A DNA stretch of 37,792 nt from an uncultured Pseudoflavonifractor sp. (GTDB lineage Bacteria > Bacillota > Clostridia > Oscillospirales > Oscillospiraceae), in NCBI RefSeq assembly GCF_944387805.1, contig NZ_CALXGI010000024.1:1-37792 (forward strand). The letters run 5' to 3'. A program made the position numbers and the translations under genes. The notes under the pieces were generated by a model. The model was not told the origin of the DNA. It did no database searches and saw only the letters and a list, made by a program, of their open reading frames with translations. Positions 17,071 through 24,616 of the stretch are shown here, piece after piece (within the stretch, counting starts at the first letter, position 1; the number at the start of each line of letters is the position of its first letter).

Positions 17071-17100
17071 GCCCCGCTGGCACCCAGCGGGGCCATTTCC
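17071..17100 (+). terminator. Hairpin between racemase and MurE-like genes
   Basis: A 10-bp perfect stem (17071-17080 with 17084-17093) and a 3-nt loop, followed by CATTTCCTCTCT. The T-tract is weak, so partial termination or attenuation is more likely than complete termination. Confidence 0.5.
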
Positions 17101-17118
17101 TCTCTGGAGGTGTTTTTC

Positions 17119-18633
17119 TTGTCCCGTCCCCACTTCCCTCTGGGCGACTACTACCAGCTGCTGCTGAAACACGGCCTGCTCTCTGACAGCGCCCCCCTCC
17201 ACGCCGACCTGACCCGGGAGGTGCGGCTGGTGTCCTGCGACTCCCAGACCGTGGTGCCCGGCACGCTTTTCATCTGCAAGGGCGCGGCCTTCAAGCCCCA
17301 GTACCTGCTGGACGCGGCGAAAAAGGGCGCTTTTGTGTATGTCAGCCAGCGCCGCTGGACGGAGTGCGCCCTGCCCTGCATCCTGGTGTCCGACATCCGC
17401 CGCGCCATGGCCCTGCTGGCCGACCGGGCCTGGGACCACCCCTCCGGGCGGCTCCACATCACCGGCATCACCGGCACCAAGGGCAAGACCACCACGGCCT
17501 ACTTTCTCAAGTCCATCCTGGATGAGTGGCGGCGGAGCCAGGGCAGGCACGCGAGCGCCATTCTGTCCACTATCGTCACCGACGACGGCGTGGAGCGCCG
17601 CCCGGCCAGGCTGACCACCCCGGAGCCTCTGGACCTGCAGCGGCACCTGTGGAACGCGGCGGAGTGCGGCGCGGAGTACCTGACCATGGAGGTGTCCAGC
17701 CAGGCCCTCAAGTACCACCGCACCGGGGGTGTGGAATTTTCCGTGGGCGTGTTTTTGAACATCGGGGAGGATCACATCAGCCCGGTGGAACACCCGGATT
17801 TTGAGGATTATTTCACTTCCAAGCTGATGATTTTCCGCCAAAGCGCCGCCGCCTGCGTGAATCTGGACAGCGATTTTGCCGAACGAATCCTGACCGCCGC
17901 AGAGAGTTGCAGCAAAATATACACATTTTCCACCAAGTTTTCCACAGCCGATATTTACGCCAGTGAGATCCGCCGGGACGGGGACGCCACCCGCTTCCTG
18001 GTGCGCACCCCCCGGTATACCCGGGAGCTGTCCATAGGCCTGCCCGGCTCCTTCAACGTGGAGAACGCCCTGGCCGCCGTGGCGGCGGCGGAGGCCCTGG
18101 ACGTGCCTGAGGCCGCCGTGGCCGCCGGTCTGGCGGAGGCCGCCGTGCCCGGCCGGATGGAGACCTTCAACACCCCGGATGGAAGGCTGACCGTCATTGT
18201 GGACTACGCCCACAACGGCATGAGCCTGGAGGCCCTGCTGTCCTCCGTCCGGCGGGAGTTCCCCGGGCGGCAGCTGACCGTCCTCTTCGGCTGCACCGGC
18301 GGCAAGGGGCTGGACCGCCGGGAGGGCATGGGCCAGGCGGCAGGCCGCTGGGCCGACCGGATCATCCTCACCGAGGACGACCCCGGCCCCGAGGAGGTGC
18401 CCGACATCTGCGCCGACATTGGCGGGTACATCGCCCCCTTCGGCAAGAGCTGGACCGTTATCCCCGACCGGGAGGAGGCGGTGGAGCGGGCCATTCTGGA
18501 GGCTTCCACCCCCGCCGTGGTGGTGTTGGCCGGCAAGGGCGCCGAGCAGCAGCAGAAGCGGAAGAACGGCCCCGAGCCCTGCGTGCCCGACGCCCTGCTG
18601 GCCCGCCGGGCCCTCAAGCACTATGATCCCTGA
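17119..18633 (+). CDS. murE: MurE-like Mur ligase, probably L-lysine-adding
   Basis: 504 residues. MurE adds the third stem-peptide residue to UDP-MurNAc-Ala-Glu using ATP. The P-loop is GITGTKGKTTT (residues about 117-126); then come EVSSQALKYHRTGG, NIGEDHISPVEHPDF and VDYAHNGMSLEALL. The amino-acid recognition motif is LTEDDPGPEE, where meso-diaminopimelate enzymes have DNPR. DDP forms (DDPN) are known in lysine-adding streptococcal MurE, so L-Lys is the likely substrate. The start is taken as TTG at 17119, 8 bases after GGAGG; the GTG at 17110 overlaps that site. The 3' end overlaps the next gene by 11 bases. Confidence 0.82.
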   Translation: MSRPHFPLGDYYQLLLKHGLLSDSAPLHADLTREVRLVSCDSQTVVPGTLFICKGAAFKPQYLLDAAKKGAFVYVSQRRWTECALPCILVSDIRRAMALLADRAWDHPSGRLHITGITGTKGKTTTAYFLKSILDEWRRSQGRHASAILSTIVTDDGVERRPARLTTPEPLDLQRHLWNAAECGAEYLTMEVSSQALKYHRTGGVEFSVGVFLNIGEDHISPVEHPDFEDYFTSKLMIFRQSAAACVNLDSDFAERILTAAESCSKIYTFSTKFSTADIYASEIRRDGDATRFLVRTPRYTRELSIGLPGSFNVENALAAVAAAEALDVPEAAVAAGLAEAAVPGRMETFNTPDGRLTVIVDYAHNGMSLEALLSSVRREFPGRQLTVLFGCTGGKGLDRREGMGQAAGRWADRIILTEDDPGPEEVPDICADIGGYIAPFGKSWTVIPDREEAVERAILEASTPAVVVLAGKGAEQQQKRKNGPEPCVPDALLARRALKHYDP

Positions 18634-19459
18634 ACTGGACAGGGCCTTTGCTGCCTGCGGCGCGGCAGCCTGGGGCGGGCTCGCCTGGGCGGATGCTCTT
18701 CCACATCTTACTCCCCAAGCGGTGGAAAAAACGCTTGCTCTCTGTCCCGCGCCCAGAGCAGTGCTGGCAGCCGCCTTCCCCTACTACGCCGGTGATACGC
18801 CGGGCAACCTGTCCCTCTACGCCCGGGGACGGGATTACCACCTGGTTCTGACCGAAAAATTAAATACGATATGTGATATTCTACACCAAAAGTACCTTTC
18901 GTATTTATTTTTGCCCGGTGCGGACAGCTCTCCCCTGCCGGAGCGGCAGCTGGCCTGGGCCTGCGGCATAGGCCTGCGGGGACAAAACGGCCTGCTCATT
19001 CTGCCTCCCTGGGGGTCCTATGTATTTCTGGGCACCATCCTCACCAACTGCCCCCTGGAATTTTCCACACCAGAACCCGCAAATGTGTGTATCTCCTGCG
19101 GGAAATGCGCCGCCGCCTGTCCGGGCGGCGCACTGGACGGAGGGGTTTTCCACCTCTCCCGCTGCCTGTCGGACATTTCCCAGAAGAAGGGGGAGCTGTC
19201 CCCCGGGGAGTCCGCTCTGCTGTCCGCTCAGGAATGCCTGTGGGGCTGCGACCTGTGCCAGCGGGTGTGCCCCTACAACGCCCACCCGGCCATCACCCCC
19301 ATCTCCGACTTTCGGGAGGATTTGATTCCCTCCCTCGCCCCCGCCGACCTGGAAGGCCTGACCAACCGCACCTTTCGGGAGAAGTACGGCGACCGGGCCT
19401 TTGCCTGGCGGGGCCCCGCCGTGCTGCGGCGGAACCTGGCCCTAAAGGAGAACGGATAA
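18623..19459 (+). CDS. Short QueG-like double 4Fe-4S cluster protein
   Basis: 278 residues, resembling epoxyqueuosine reductase QueG but about 100 residues shorter and lacking its C-terminal HEAT-like region. Two ferredoxin-type clusters are visible: CISCGKCAAACPGGAL and CLWGCDLCQRVCPYN. The middle has ERQLAWACGIGLRGQNGLLI and WGSYVFLGTILTN, the QueG pattern (GWGWIGKNTLLI in the family). The start overlaps the MurE-like gene by 11 bases, suggesting coupling. A true QueG reduces epoxyqueuosine in tRNA with cobalamin; whether this shortened copy does so is uncertain. Co-expression with wall-precursor genes is not explained. Confidence 0.72.
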   Translation: MIPELDRAFAACGAAAWGGLAWADALPHLTPQAVEKTLALCPAPRAVLAAAFPYYAGDTPGNLSLYARGRDYHLVLTEKLNTICDILHQKYLSYLFLPGADSSPLPERQLAWACGIGLRGQNGLLILPPWGSYVFLGTILTNCPLEFSTPEPANVCISCGKCAAACPGGALDGGVFHLSRCLSDISQKKGELSPGESALLSAQECLWGCDLCQRVCPYNAHPAITPISDFREDLIPSLAPADLEGLTNRTFREKYGDRAFAWRGPAVLRRNLALKENG

Positions 19460-19462
19460 CAG

Positions 19463-19500
19463 CAGCGGAGCGCTGAAAATCAGGCGCTCCGCTGTTTTTT
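19463..19500 (+). terminator. Intrinsic terminator of the wall-precursor operon
   Basis: An 11-bp perfect stem (19463-19473 with 19484-19494) is followed by TTTTTT, beginning 4 bases after the QueG-like stop codon. The rest of the gap to the CBS gene (to 19603) contains a TATACT at 19535-19540 that may be its -10. Confidence 0.9.
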
Positions 19501-19603
19501 CCGCGTTTGTTGTATCACCGCCCCTTTTTCCGGCTATACTGAACTGTGACAAGGCGGCGGGCCATGCTCTGCCGCACAGACTGAAGAAAGCGGTGAATTT
19601 GAT

Positions 19604-20032
19604 ATGCAGGTACGCGACCTGATGAGCGGCAGCGTGGTGTCCATTGCGCCGGACGAGTCGGCGGCCCTGGCGGCCCGGCTTCTCTCCCGGCACAACATCG
19701 GCTCCCTGCCGGTGTGCGGGGCGGACGGACGGCTCCGGGGCATTGTCACGGACCGGGACATTGTGCTCCGGTGCGTGGCGGCGGAAGAGGACCCGGCCAG
19801 CACGCCGGTGCGGGAGATTATGTCCCGCAACTGCGCGGTGGTCTCTCCGGAGGACGATGCCCGGGAGGCCTCCCGGATGATGGCAGCCGCCCAGGTGCGG
19901 CGGCTGCCCGTCACAGAGGATGACAAGGTGGTGGGCATGGTTTCCCTGGGCGATTTGGCCCTGAGCCAGGCCTACGACATGGAGGCCAGCAAGGCTCTGG
20001 CCGACATCTCGGACAATATCAGGCGGCTGTAA
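19604..20032 (+). CDS. Two-CBS-domain protein
   Basis: 142 residues with two CBS domains and nothing else. CBS1 is residues about 1-58 (VRDLMSGSVVSIAPDESA, then HNIGSLPVCGADGRLRGIVTD) and CBS2 about 70-130 (VREIMSRNCAVVSPEDDA, then QVRRLPVTEDDKVVGMVSLGD). The pair forms a Bateman module that binds adenosyl ligands such as AMP, ATP or SAM and acts as an energy sensor or stress protein. No enzyme or transporter is attached. The final MEASKALADISDNIRRL tail is typical of YhcV/CcpN-type short CBS proteins. It is a single gene with its own promoter and terminator. Confidence 0.9.
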   Translation: MQVRDLMSGSVVSIAPDESAALAARLLSRHNIGSLPVCGADGRLRGIVTDRDIVLRCVAAEEDPASTPVREIMSRNCAVVSPEDDAREASRMMAAAQVRRLPVTEDDKVVGMVSLGDLALSQAYDMEASKALADISDNIRRL

Positions 20033-20067
20033 AAAAGCGCGTGGGCGATAACGCCCACGCGCTTTTT
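20032..20067. terminator. Bidirectional terminator between convergent genes
   Basis: A 16-bp perfect inverted repeat (20032-20047 with 20052-20067) has A5 on the left and T5 on the right, so it works on both strands. It serves the CBS gene (plus) and the interrupted regulator gene (minus). Confidence 0.92.
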
Positions 20068-20071
20068 GTGT

Positions 20072-20971
20072 TTACTGGTCCCACAGGGTCTCCGCATTCC
20101 AGCTATCCGCTGTAATGTCGGAGATTTTGACCAGGGCCTGGGTGTACTGCAGGCCGCTCCGCTCCTCAAACACCGCCGAGACGGTAAAGCCGCCGGAAAT
20201 CTCCTCATCGGTGCAGATCATGGACAGGGTGTAGGCCGAGCTGTCCTCCAGCTGGGCTGCGGGGTGGCTGCGGGCCGTCCCGCCGGGGCAGGTAATCTCA
20301 AAGTGAAGCCCCCTAATGGTGCTCTGGGCCGGAACCAGACTCAGCTTCAGGGCCCTGGTGCCGTACTCGGTGGTCTCCATGGTGAAGTCCACATGGGCGA
20401 CCAGGGGCAGGGCCGGGTCCAGCTCCGCCTCCGTCCGCTCGTTCCGGCTGCTGACTGCCTGCTCCAGCTGGCTGATGCCGCTTCCCAGACTGCTTATCTG
20501 GCCGGTGAGGTTGTCCGTCAACTCCTCCAGCGCTTGGAGCTTGGCCTCCTGGCCGGTGAGCGCATTTCTCTGCTCCTCCAGCTTCCCATTCAGCCGGAAC
20601 AGCACCGCGCCCTGGACACATACAACCGCTGCCAGCAGCACGCACAGCGCCGTCCGCCACCGGACACTCCGCCGGGGCGGTTCCACCTGCTCTGCGGAAG
20701 GTTCCGGCCCTTCCTCCGGAGGCTGATCCGGCAGATCCTGTTTCTCCGAATCCTCCGTCTCCTCCCGTGCTGTCTCCTCCACCTGGAGCAGGTCATGGAG
20801 ATTCACTCCAAAGAGGCGGGAGAGGGCGATGAGCTTGTCCACCTCGGGCACCGCGCCGTCGCTCTCCCACTTGCTGATGGCCTAGCGGGACACCCCCAGC
20901 TTCTCTCCAAGCCCCTCCTGAGAAAGTCCGGCATCGTGACGAAGCGTTTGAATTTTCTGTCCCAGCGTCAT
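20072..20971 (-). pseudogene. XRE-type membrane regulator interrupted by a TAG codon
   Basis: Reading from ATG 20971 gives MTLGQKIQTLRHDAGLSQEG, then LGEKLGVSR, a TAG stop at 20884-20882, and then AISKWESDGAVPEVDKLIA. The stop sits where this family has Gln (SRQAISKWE), so a single CAG to TAG change explains it. The rest of the frame is intact to 20072: a helix-turn-helix remainder, an acidic linker, a membrane helix (RTALCVLLAAVVCVQGAVLF), a coiled coil and an extracytoplasmic beta domain. The ATG has GGAAAGGAAG upstream. A downstream GTG at 20851 could give an HTH-less product of 259 residues, but no good ribosome site is visible. A sequencing error or stop read-through would restore the gene. 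Confidence 0.85.
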
Positions 20972-21064
20972 GGCGTTCACTTCCTTTCCTGCTCCCATTC
21001 TAGCATCAGCGTCCGTTTTTGGCAATCAAGCCGCCCTTACCCGCTGTCAACCGCTGGTTGCGGG

Positions 21065-21101
21065 GGAAAAAACAACGCCCCCGCGCCCAAGGGCGCGGGG
21101 G
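21065..21101 (-). terminator. Terminator of the GH13 gene
   Basis: On the minus strand, an 11-bp GC stem (21101-21091 with 21088-21078, 2-nt loop) is followed by CGTTGTTTTTT. It lies 15 bases past the amylase stop codon and separates it from the regulator gene. Confidence 0.88.
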
Positions 21102-21115
21102 AATCGGATATTCCG

Positions 21116-22990
21116 TCAGACAGACGGGTTTTCTCTTTTCTCCGGTGTGGCCAGAAGCCGCCCGGTGAGGGGGGGGAGCTCCAGGGTGAGAACGCCGTCC
21201 TCTGCCTTCTCAGTCGGGCCGCCCAGCAGGTCCACGGCTTCCCCCTCCCAGGGGACATCTACGGTCTGGGGCTCCTGTCCGGCGTTGACGGCGCAGAGCA
21301 CCCGCTCCTCTTCCAGAGTACGGGTGAAGGCCAGCACCCGGCCCTCCGCCTTCACATAGCGGATGTCTCCCCGGCGCATGGCCCTGCGGACTTTCCGGGC
21401 AGCGCCCAGGGCGGCAAACAGGCCCACCAGCTCTCTGTCCTCATGGCCCCAGGGGAAGGTACGGCGGTTGAAGGGGTCCTCAAAGCCCTCCATGCCCGCC
21501 TCGTCCCCGTAGTACACCGTGGGGGCGCCGGGAAAGGCAAAGAGCACCATGGCCCCCAGGGTCAGGCGGGCCTTGCCGTGGGCCCGGTCGTGGGGGGTGA
21601 GGCGGGCGTGAGCCCGCCAGTCCCGGCTCTGGCCCCGCTGCTCGCTCTTCTCCCCCAGCAGAGTGAGAATGCGCATGGTGTCGTGGGTGCCCAGGGTATT
21701 CATGGCCGAGTACCAGGCGAACTCGGGATAGTTCTCCCGCAGGGTCTCCATGGAGTCCCGGAAGCGCTCTGCCCCGCCCCCCAGCAGGTAGTCCACCAGG
21801 GCGGTACGGAAAGGATAGTTCATCAGGCCGTCGCAGTGGCCGCCCAAAATGTGCTTGCGGCGGACGCTGTACGCAATCTTGTTGGACCCGTCCTCCCACA
21901 CCTCTCCGATGATCACCGCGTCGGGCTTCTCCGCCCGGGCGGCGTCGTGGATGGCGGCCACCACCCGGTCGGGCAGCTCGTCGGCCACGTCCAGCCGCCA
22001 GCCGTCCGCCCCGGCCCGCAGCCAGGAGCGGATAATGCCGTTTTCACCGGTGATATACTCCAGCCAGGTGGGGCTGTTCTTGTTGGTGGTGGGCAGGGAG
22101 TAGATGCCCCACCAGGAGGTGTACTGGTCGGGCCAGTGCTGGAAGCAGAACCAGTCGTAGTAGGGGGACTGGGGACCCTGGCAGGCGCCCAGGTTGGGGT
22201 AGGACCCGTCGCCGTTGAAATACTTGCTGACAAAGGCGGTGTGGTTGAACACGCCGTCCATCATGACACGCATGCCCATGGCGTGGGCCTCAGCGCACAG
22301 GTCGGAGAATTCCTCCCTGGTGCCCAGCATGGGGTCCACCTTCTCGTAGTCCCCCACGCCGTACCGGTGGTTCTCAGGGCCCTCGAAGATGGGGCAGAGG
22401 TAGATGGTCTCCACCCCCAGGTCCCGCAGGTAGGGCAGCTTGGAGCGGATGCCTGCCAGGCTGCCGCCGAAAAAGTCCCGGTTGCGGATCTCCCCGTTGT
22501 GGTCGGGCCGGTACTCCGGCTCCTCCTCCCAGCCCTGGTGAACCCAGCGTCCCCCCACCATGCCGGCGGGGTTGGGCACGGTCAGGCGGCAGAAGCGGTC
22601 GGGAAAAATCTGATAGGCCATACCCTCGCCGAACCAGCGGGGCACCCTGTCGTTTTCGTCATATACGGTCAGCTGATATTCCCCCGACTCCTCGCCAGAC
22701 TTGCCGTCCAGCCGTTTCAGGCGGAAGGAATACCAGATAAGGCCCATATAGCCGTGGGTGTTCAGGGAGCCGGTAAACATATCCCGCTGGCCGTCCAGGC
22801 CGGTCCACAGCATGGGCACCTCAATGCGCCTGTTGTCCCAGGCCTCCAGCCGGGCGGTCAGCACCCCCCGGGAGTAGCCCTCGGAGCGGAGGGGGCGGAG
22901 GGTAAAGGTCACTTCCGTGCCGCCGGAGACTGCGCCGTAGGGCGTTTTGAACCGTGGGTCCCGTGAGTCATAAGTCTGTGCATCTATCAT
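21116..22990 (-). CDS. Glycoside hydrolase family 13 (alpha-amylase/neopullulanase type)
   Basis: A 624-residue cytoplasmic GH13 enzyme with no signal peptide. The first 130 residues are a beta-rich N-terminal domain ending near MAYQIFPDRF, the typical start of the TIM barrel. The conserved regions are all present: DGVFNH (about residue 244), GWRLDVADE with the nucleophile Asp (about 329-337), IGEVWED with the acid Glu (about 360), and NTLGTHDT with the transition-state Asp (about 430). The layout fits neopullulanase or cyclomaltodextrinase-type enzymes that hydrolyse short alpha-1,4-glucans inside the cell. A C-terminal beta domain ends with LTLELPPLTGRLL. It stands alone between a terminator and the LUD gene, both read leftward. 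Confidence 0.93.
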   Translation of the reverse strand: MIDAQTYDSRDPRFKTPYGAVSGGTEVTFTLRPLRSEGYSRGVLTARLEAWDNRRIEVPMLWTGLDGQRDMFTGSLNTHGYMGLIWYSFRLKRLDGKSGEESGEYQLTVYDENDRVPRWFGEGMAYQIFPDRFCRLTVPNPAGMVGGRWVHQGWEEEPEYRPDHNGEIRNRDFFGGSLAGIRSKLPYLRDLGVETIYLCPIFEGPENHRYGVGDYEKVDPMLGTREEFSDLCAEAHAMGMRVMMDGVFNHTAFVSKYFNGDGSYPNLGACQGPQSPYYDWFCFQHWPDQYTSWWGIYSLPTTNKNSPTWLEYITGENGIIRSWLRAGADGWRLDVADELPDRVVAAIHDAARAEKPDAVIIGEVWEDGSNKIAYSVRRKHILGGHCDGLMNYPFRTALVDYLLGGGAERFRDSMETLRENYPEFAWYSAMNTLGTHDTMRILTLLGEKSEQRGQSRDWRAHARLTPHDRAHGKARLTLGAMVLFAFPGAPTVYYGDEAGMEGFEDPFNRRTFPWGHEDRELVGLFAALGAARKVRRAMRRGDIRYVKAEGRVLAFTRTLEEERVLCAVNAGQEPQTVDVPWEGEAVDLLGGPTEKAEDGVLTLELPPLTGRLLATPEKRENPSV

Positions 22991-23025
22991 GGAATCATCC
23001 TAACTGGATACAGAATTGCTTTGTC

Positions 23026-23616
23026 TTACAGCCCCAGCTCCTGGTTGATGAGGACCACCTCGGCATAGGGAATGCCGCCCGGCTTCTTCCACAGCACGGT
23101 GAGCGCCCGGCAAATACGCTCGGGGCTGTTGCAGTTGTAGCAGCGATCGCCCTTTTCGGCGCAGGGGGTCTTGCGGCCCAGGCGCTGGGCGTTCTTGGGC
23201 GCGGCGATGTTTCTGGCCCGCCAGAGGGCTTTGTCGTAGTCGGGGGCGATCTTGTTTACGCCCACCAGCAGATAGAGCTCCTCATGGCCCCAGACGGTGC
23301 CCACCACCCGGTTGCCGGTGCCGTCGATGTTGATGATCTCGCCGGTCTCGGCCAGGCCGTTGACTGAGCTGATGTACACCTGGGCCTGGGCGGCTTCCTG
23401 AGCCGTGCCGCCCAGCCAGTGCCAGTGGACAGTGTTGTGGGCGGGCAGCAGCTTATCCAGGCCCAGCTGCTGGGCGGTCATGGACCCGCCGATGCCGATG
23501 GTCTTGCCGTCCAGCTTGCTGTCCAGATAGCGGGCGGCCTCCTGGGCGGTCTCAAAGAAACTGGTAGCAAAGCCGTTGTTTTCCAGGGTTTTGCGCAGTT
23601 TTTCCATGTCTGCCAT
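23026..23616 (-). CDS. LUD-domain protein (lactate-utilisation family)
   Basis: 196 residues forming one LUD (DUF162) domain, related to LutC and the LutB tail. Visible family features: LDGKTIGIGGSMTAQQLGL, the substrate-binding GTGNRV loop (NIDGTGNRVVGTVWG) and a Cys cluster, CAEKGDRCYNCNSPERIC, near residues 150-170. LutABC proteins oxidise lactate; a stand-alone LUD protein has no certain reaction. The ATG at 23616 follows GAGGAG with an 8-base gap; a second ATG three codons later is possible. YitT lies 57 bases upstream in the same direction and may be co-transcribed. Confidence 0.88.
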   Translation of the reverse strand: MADMEKLRKTLENNGFATSFFETAQEAARYLDSKLDGKTIGIGGSMTAQQLGLDKLLPAHNTVHWHWLGGTAQEAAQAQVYISSVNGLAETGEIINIDGTGNRVVGTVWGHEELYLLVGVNKIAPDYDKALWRARNIAAPKNAQRLGRKTPCAEKGDRCYNCNSPERICRALTVLWKKPGGIPYAEVVLINQELGL

Positions 23617-23673
23617 ATGTAACGCTCCTCTCTCTATTTTATGCGTCCAGGCGCTGACCCGGAACGTCTTTTC

Positions 23674-24549
23674 TCACAGTTCATTCTGCTGGTACTCCCG
23701 GAAGCCGTCTCCCAGCACCTCGTGGGCGTCGCAGACGATGACAAAGGCGGTGGGATCTATGTCCTTGACCATCTTCTTGATGGACACAATCTGCCGCTGC
23801 TTAAAGGCGCACATGAGCACCTTCTTCTCCGTGCCGGAGTATGCGCCCTGGCCCTGGAGAATGGTGACGCCCCGGTCCAGGTCGTTGACGATAACGTCTG
23901 CAATCTCCCGGAAGCGATCGCTGATGATATAGGCCACCTTGGCGCTGTCCATGCCGTAGAGCACCTTGTCCATGACAAGGGAGGCAATATACAGGGCCAC
24001 CAGGCCGTACAGAGCGCTGTACACGCTGCCGAAGGCGATGGCGGTGGCCACGATGACCACCAGGTCGGTGGCCATGAGCAGCTTGCCCATGGGCAGCCAG
24101 CTGATTTTCAGCTTGAGCAGCCGGGCGATGAGGTCGGTGCCGCCGGTGGTGGCGCCCTGCTGGAACACCAAGCCCAGGGAAGCGCCCATGAGCACGCCGC
24201 CGAAGACGCAGGCCAGCAGATGGTCCATGGGCTCAAAGGAAACCAGGCTGTTGATAAGGTCGATGAACACGGAGGACACCGCCATAGCATACAGAGAGGA
24301 CAGCAGCAGGTGCCCTCCCAGCAGCCGCCAGCCCAGAATGAACAGGGGGATGTTGAGGATAATAACCACCGTGCCGATGGGAGCCCAGGGCAGGATGGCG
24401 TTGATAATCTGGCCCACGCCGGTGATACCGCCGAAGGCGATGTCGTTTGGCACATAGAACCAGTTGAATCCCACGGCGTAGATGGCCGAGGCCACAGTGA
24501 TCATAAAATAGGACCACACAATGGTGAGCACTTTGGATTTTGGTTTCAT
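23674..24549 (-). CDS. YitT-family membrane protein
   Basis: 291 residues. The first two thirds are five to six hydrophobic segments, starting SYFMITVASAIYAVGFNWFY and containing FGGITGVGQII, ALYGLVALYIASLVMD, the YitT (DUF161) signature. The last 90 residues are a soluble DUF2179 domain: AYIISDRFREIADVIVNDLD, RGVTILQGQGAYSGTEKKVL and DPTAFVIVCDAHEVLG. The family is widespread in Firmicutes with no firm function, and transport is suspected. GTGAGAGG stands 7 bases before the ATG. It lies 67 bases after the topoisomerase A-type gene. Confidence 0.9.
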   Translation of the reverse strand: MKPKSKVLTIVWSYFMITVASAIYAVGFNWFYVPNDIAFGGITGVGQIINAILPWAPIGTVVIILNIPLFILGWRLLGGHLLLSSLYAMAVSSVFIDLINSLVSFEPMDHLLACVFGGVLMGASLGLVFQQGATTGGTDLIARLLKLKISWLPMGKLLMATDLVVIVATAIAFGSVYSALYGLVALYIASLVMDKVLYGMDSAKVAYIISDRFREIADVIVNDLDRGVTILQGQGAYSGTEKKVLMCAFKQRQIVSIKKMVKDIDPTAFVIVCDAHEVLGDGFREYQQNEL

Positions 24550-24616
24550 AAATACCTCTCACGGGGCGCCGGGGCTGCGCCCGCTCCCGGCTGGGTTGAT
24601 GGGTCTTGTGTCCGGC

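Noticed and set aside
16261..18621. 786-codon minus-strand open frame over the racemase and MurE-like genes
   Set aside because: The plus-strand genes carry catalytic motifs in order; the antisense frame has none.
20066..22966. 966-codon plus-strand frame over the regulator remnant and the GH13 gene
   Set aside because: The GH13 gene on the minus strand shows all four conserved regions. The plus frame is low-complexity and has no start signal.
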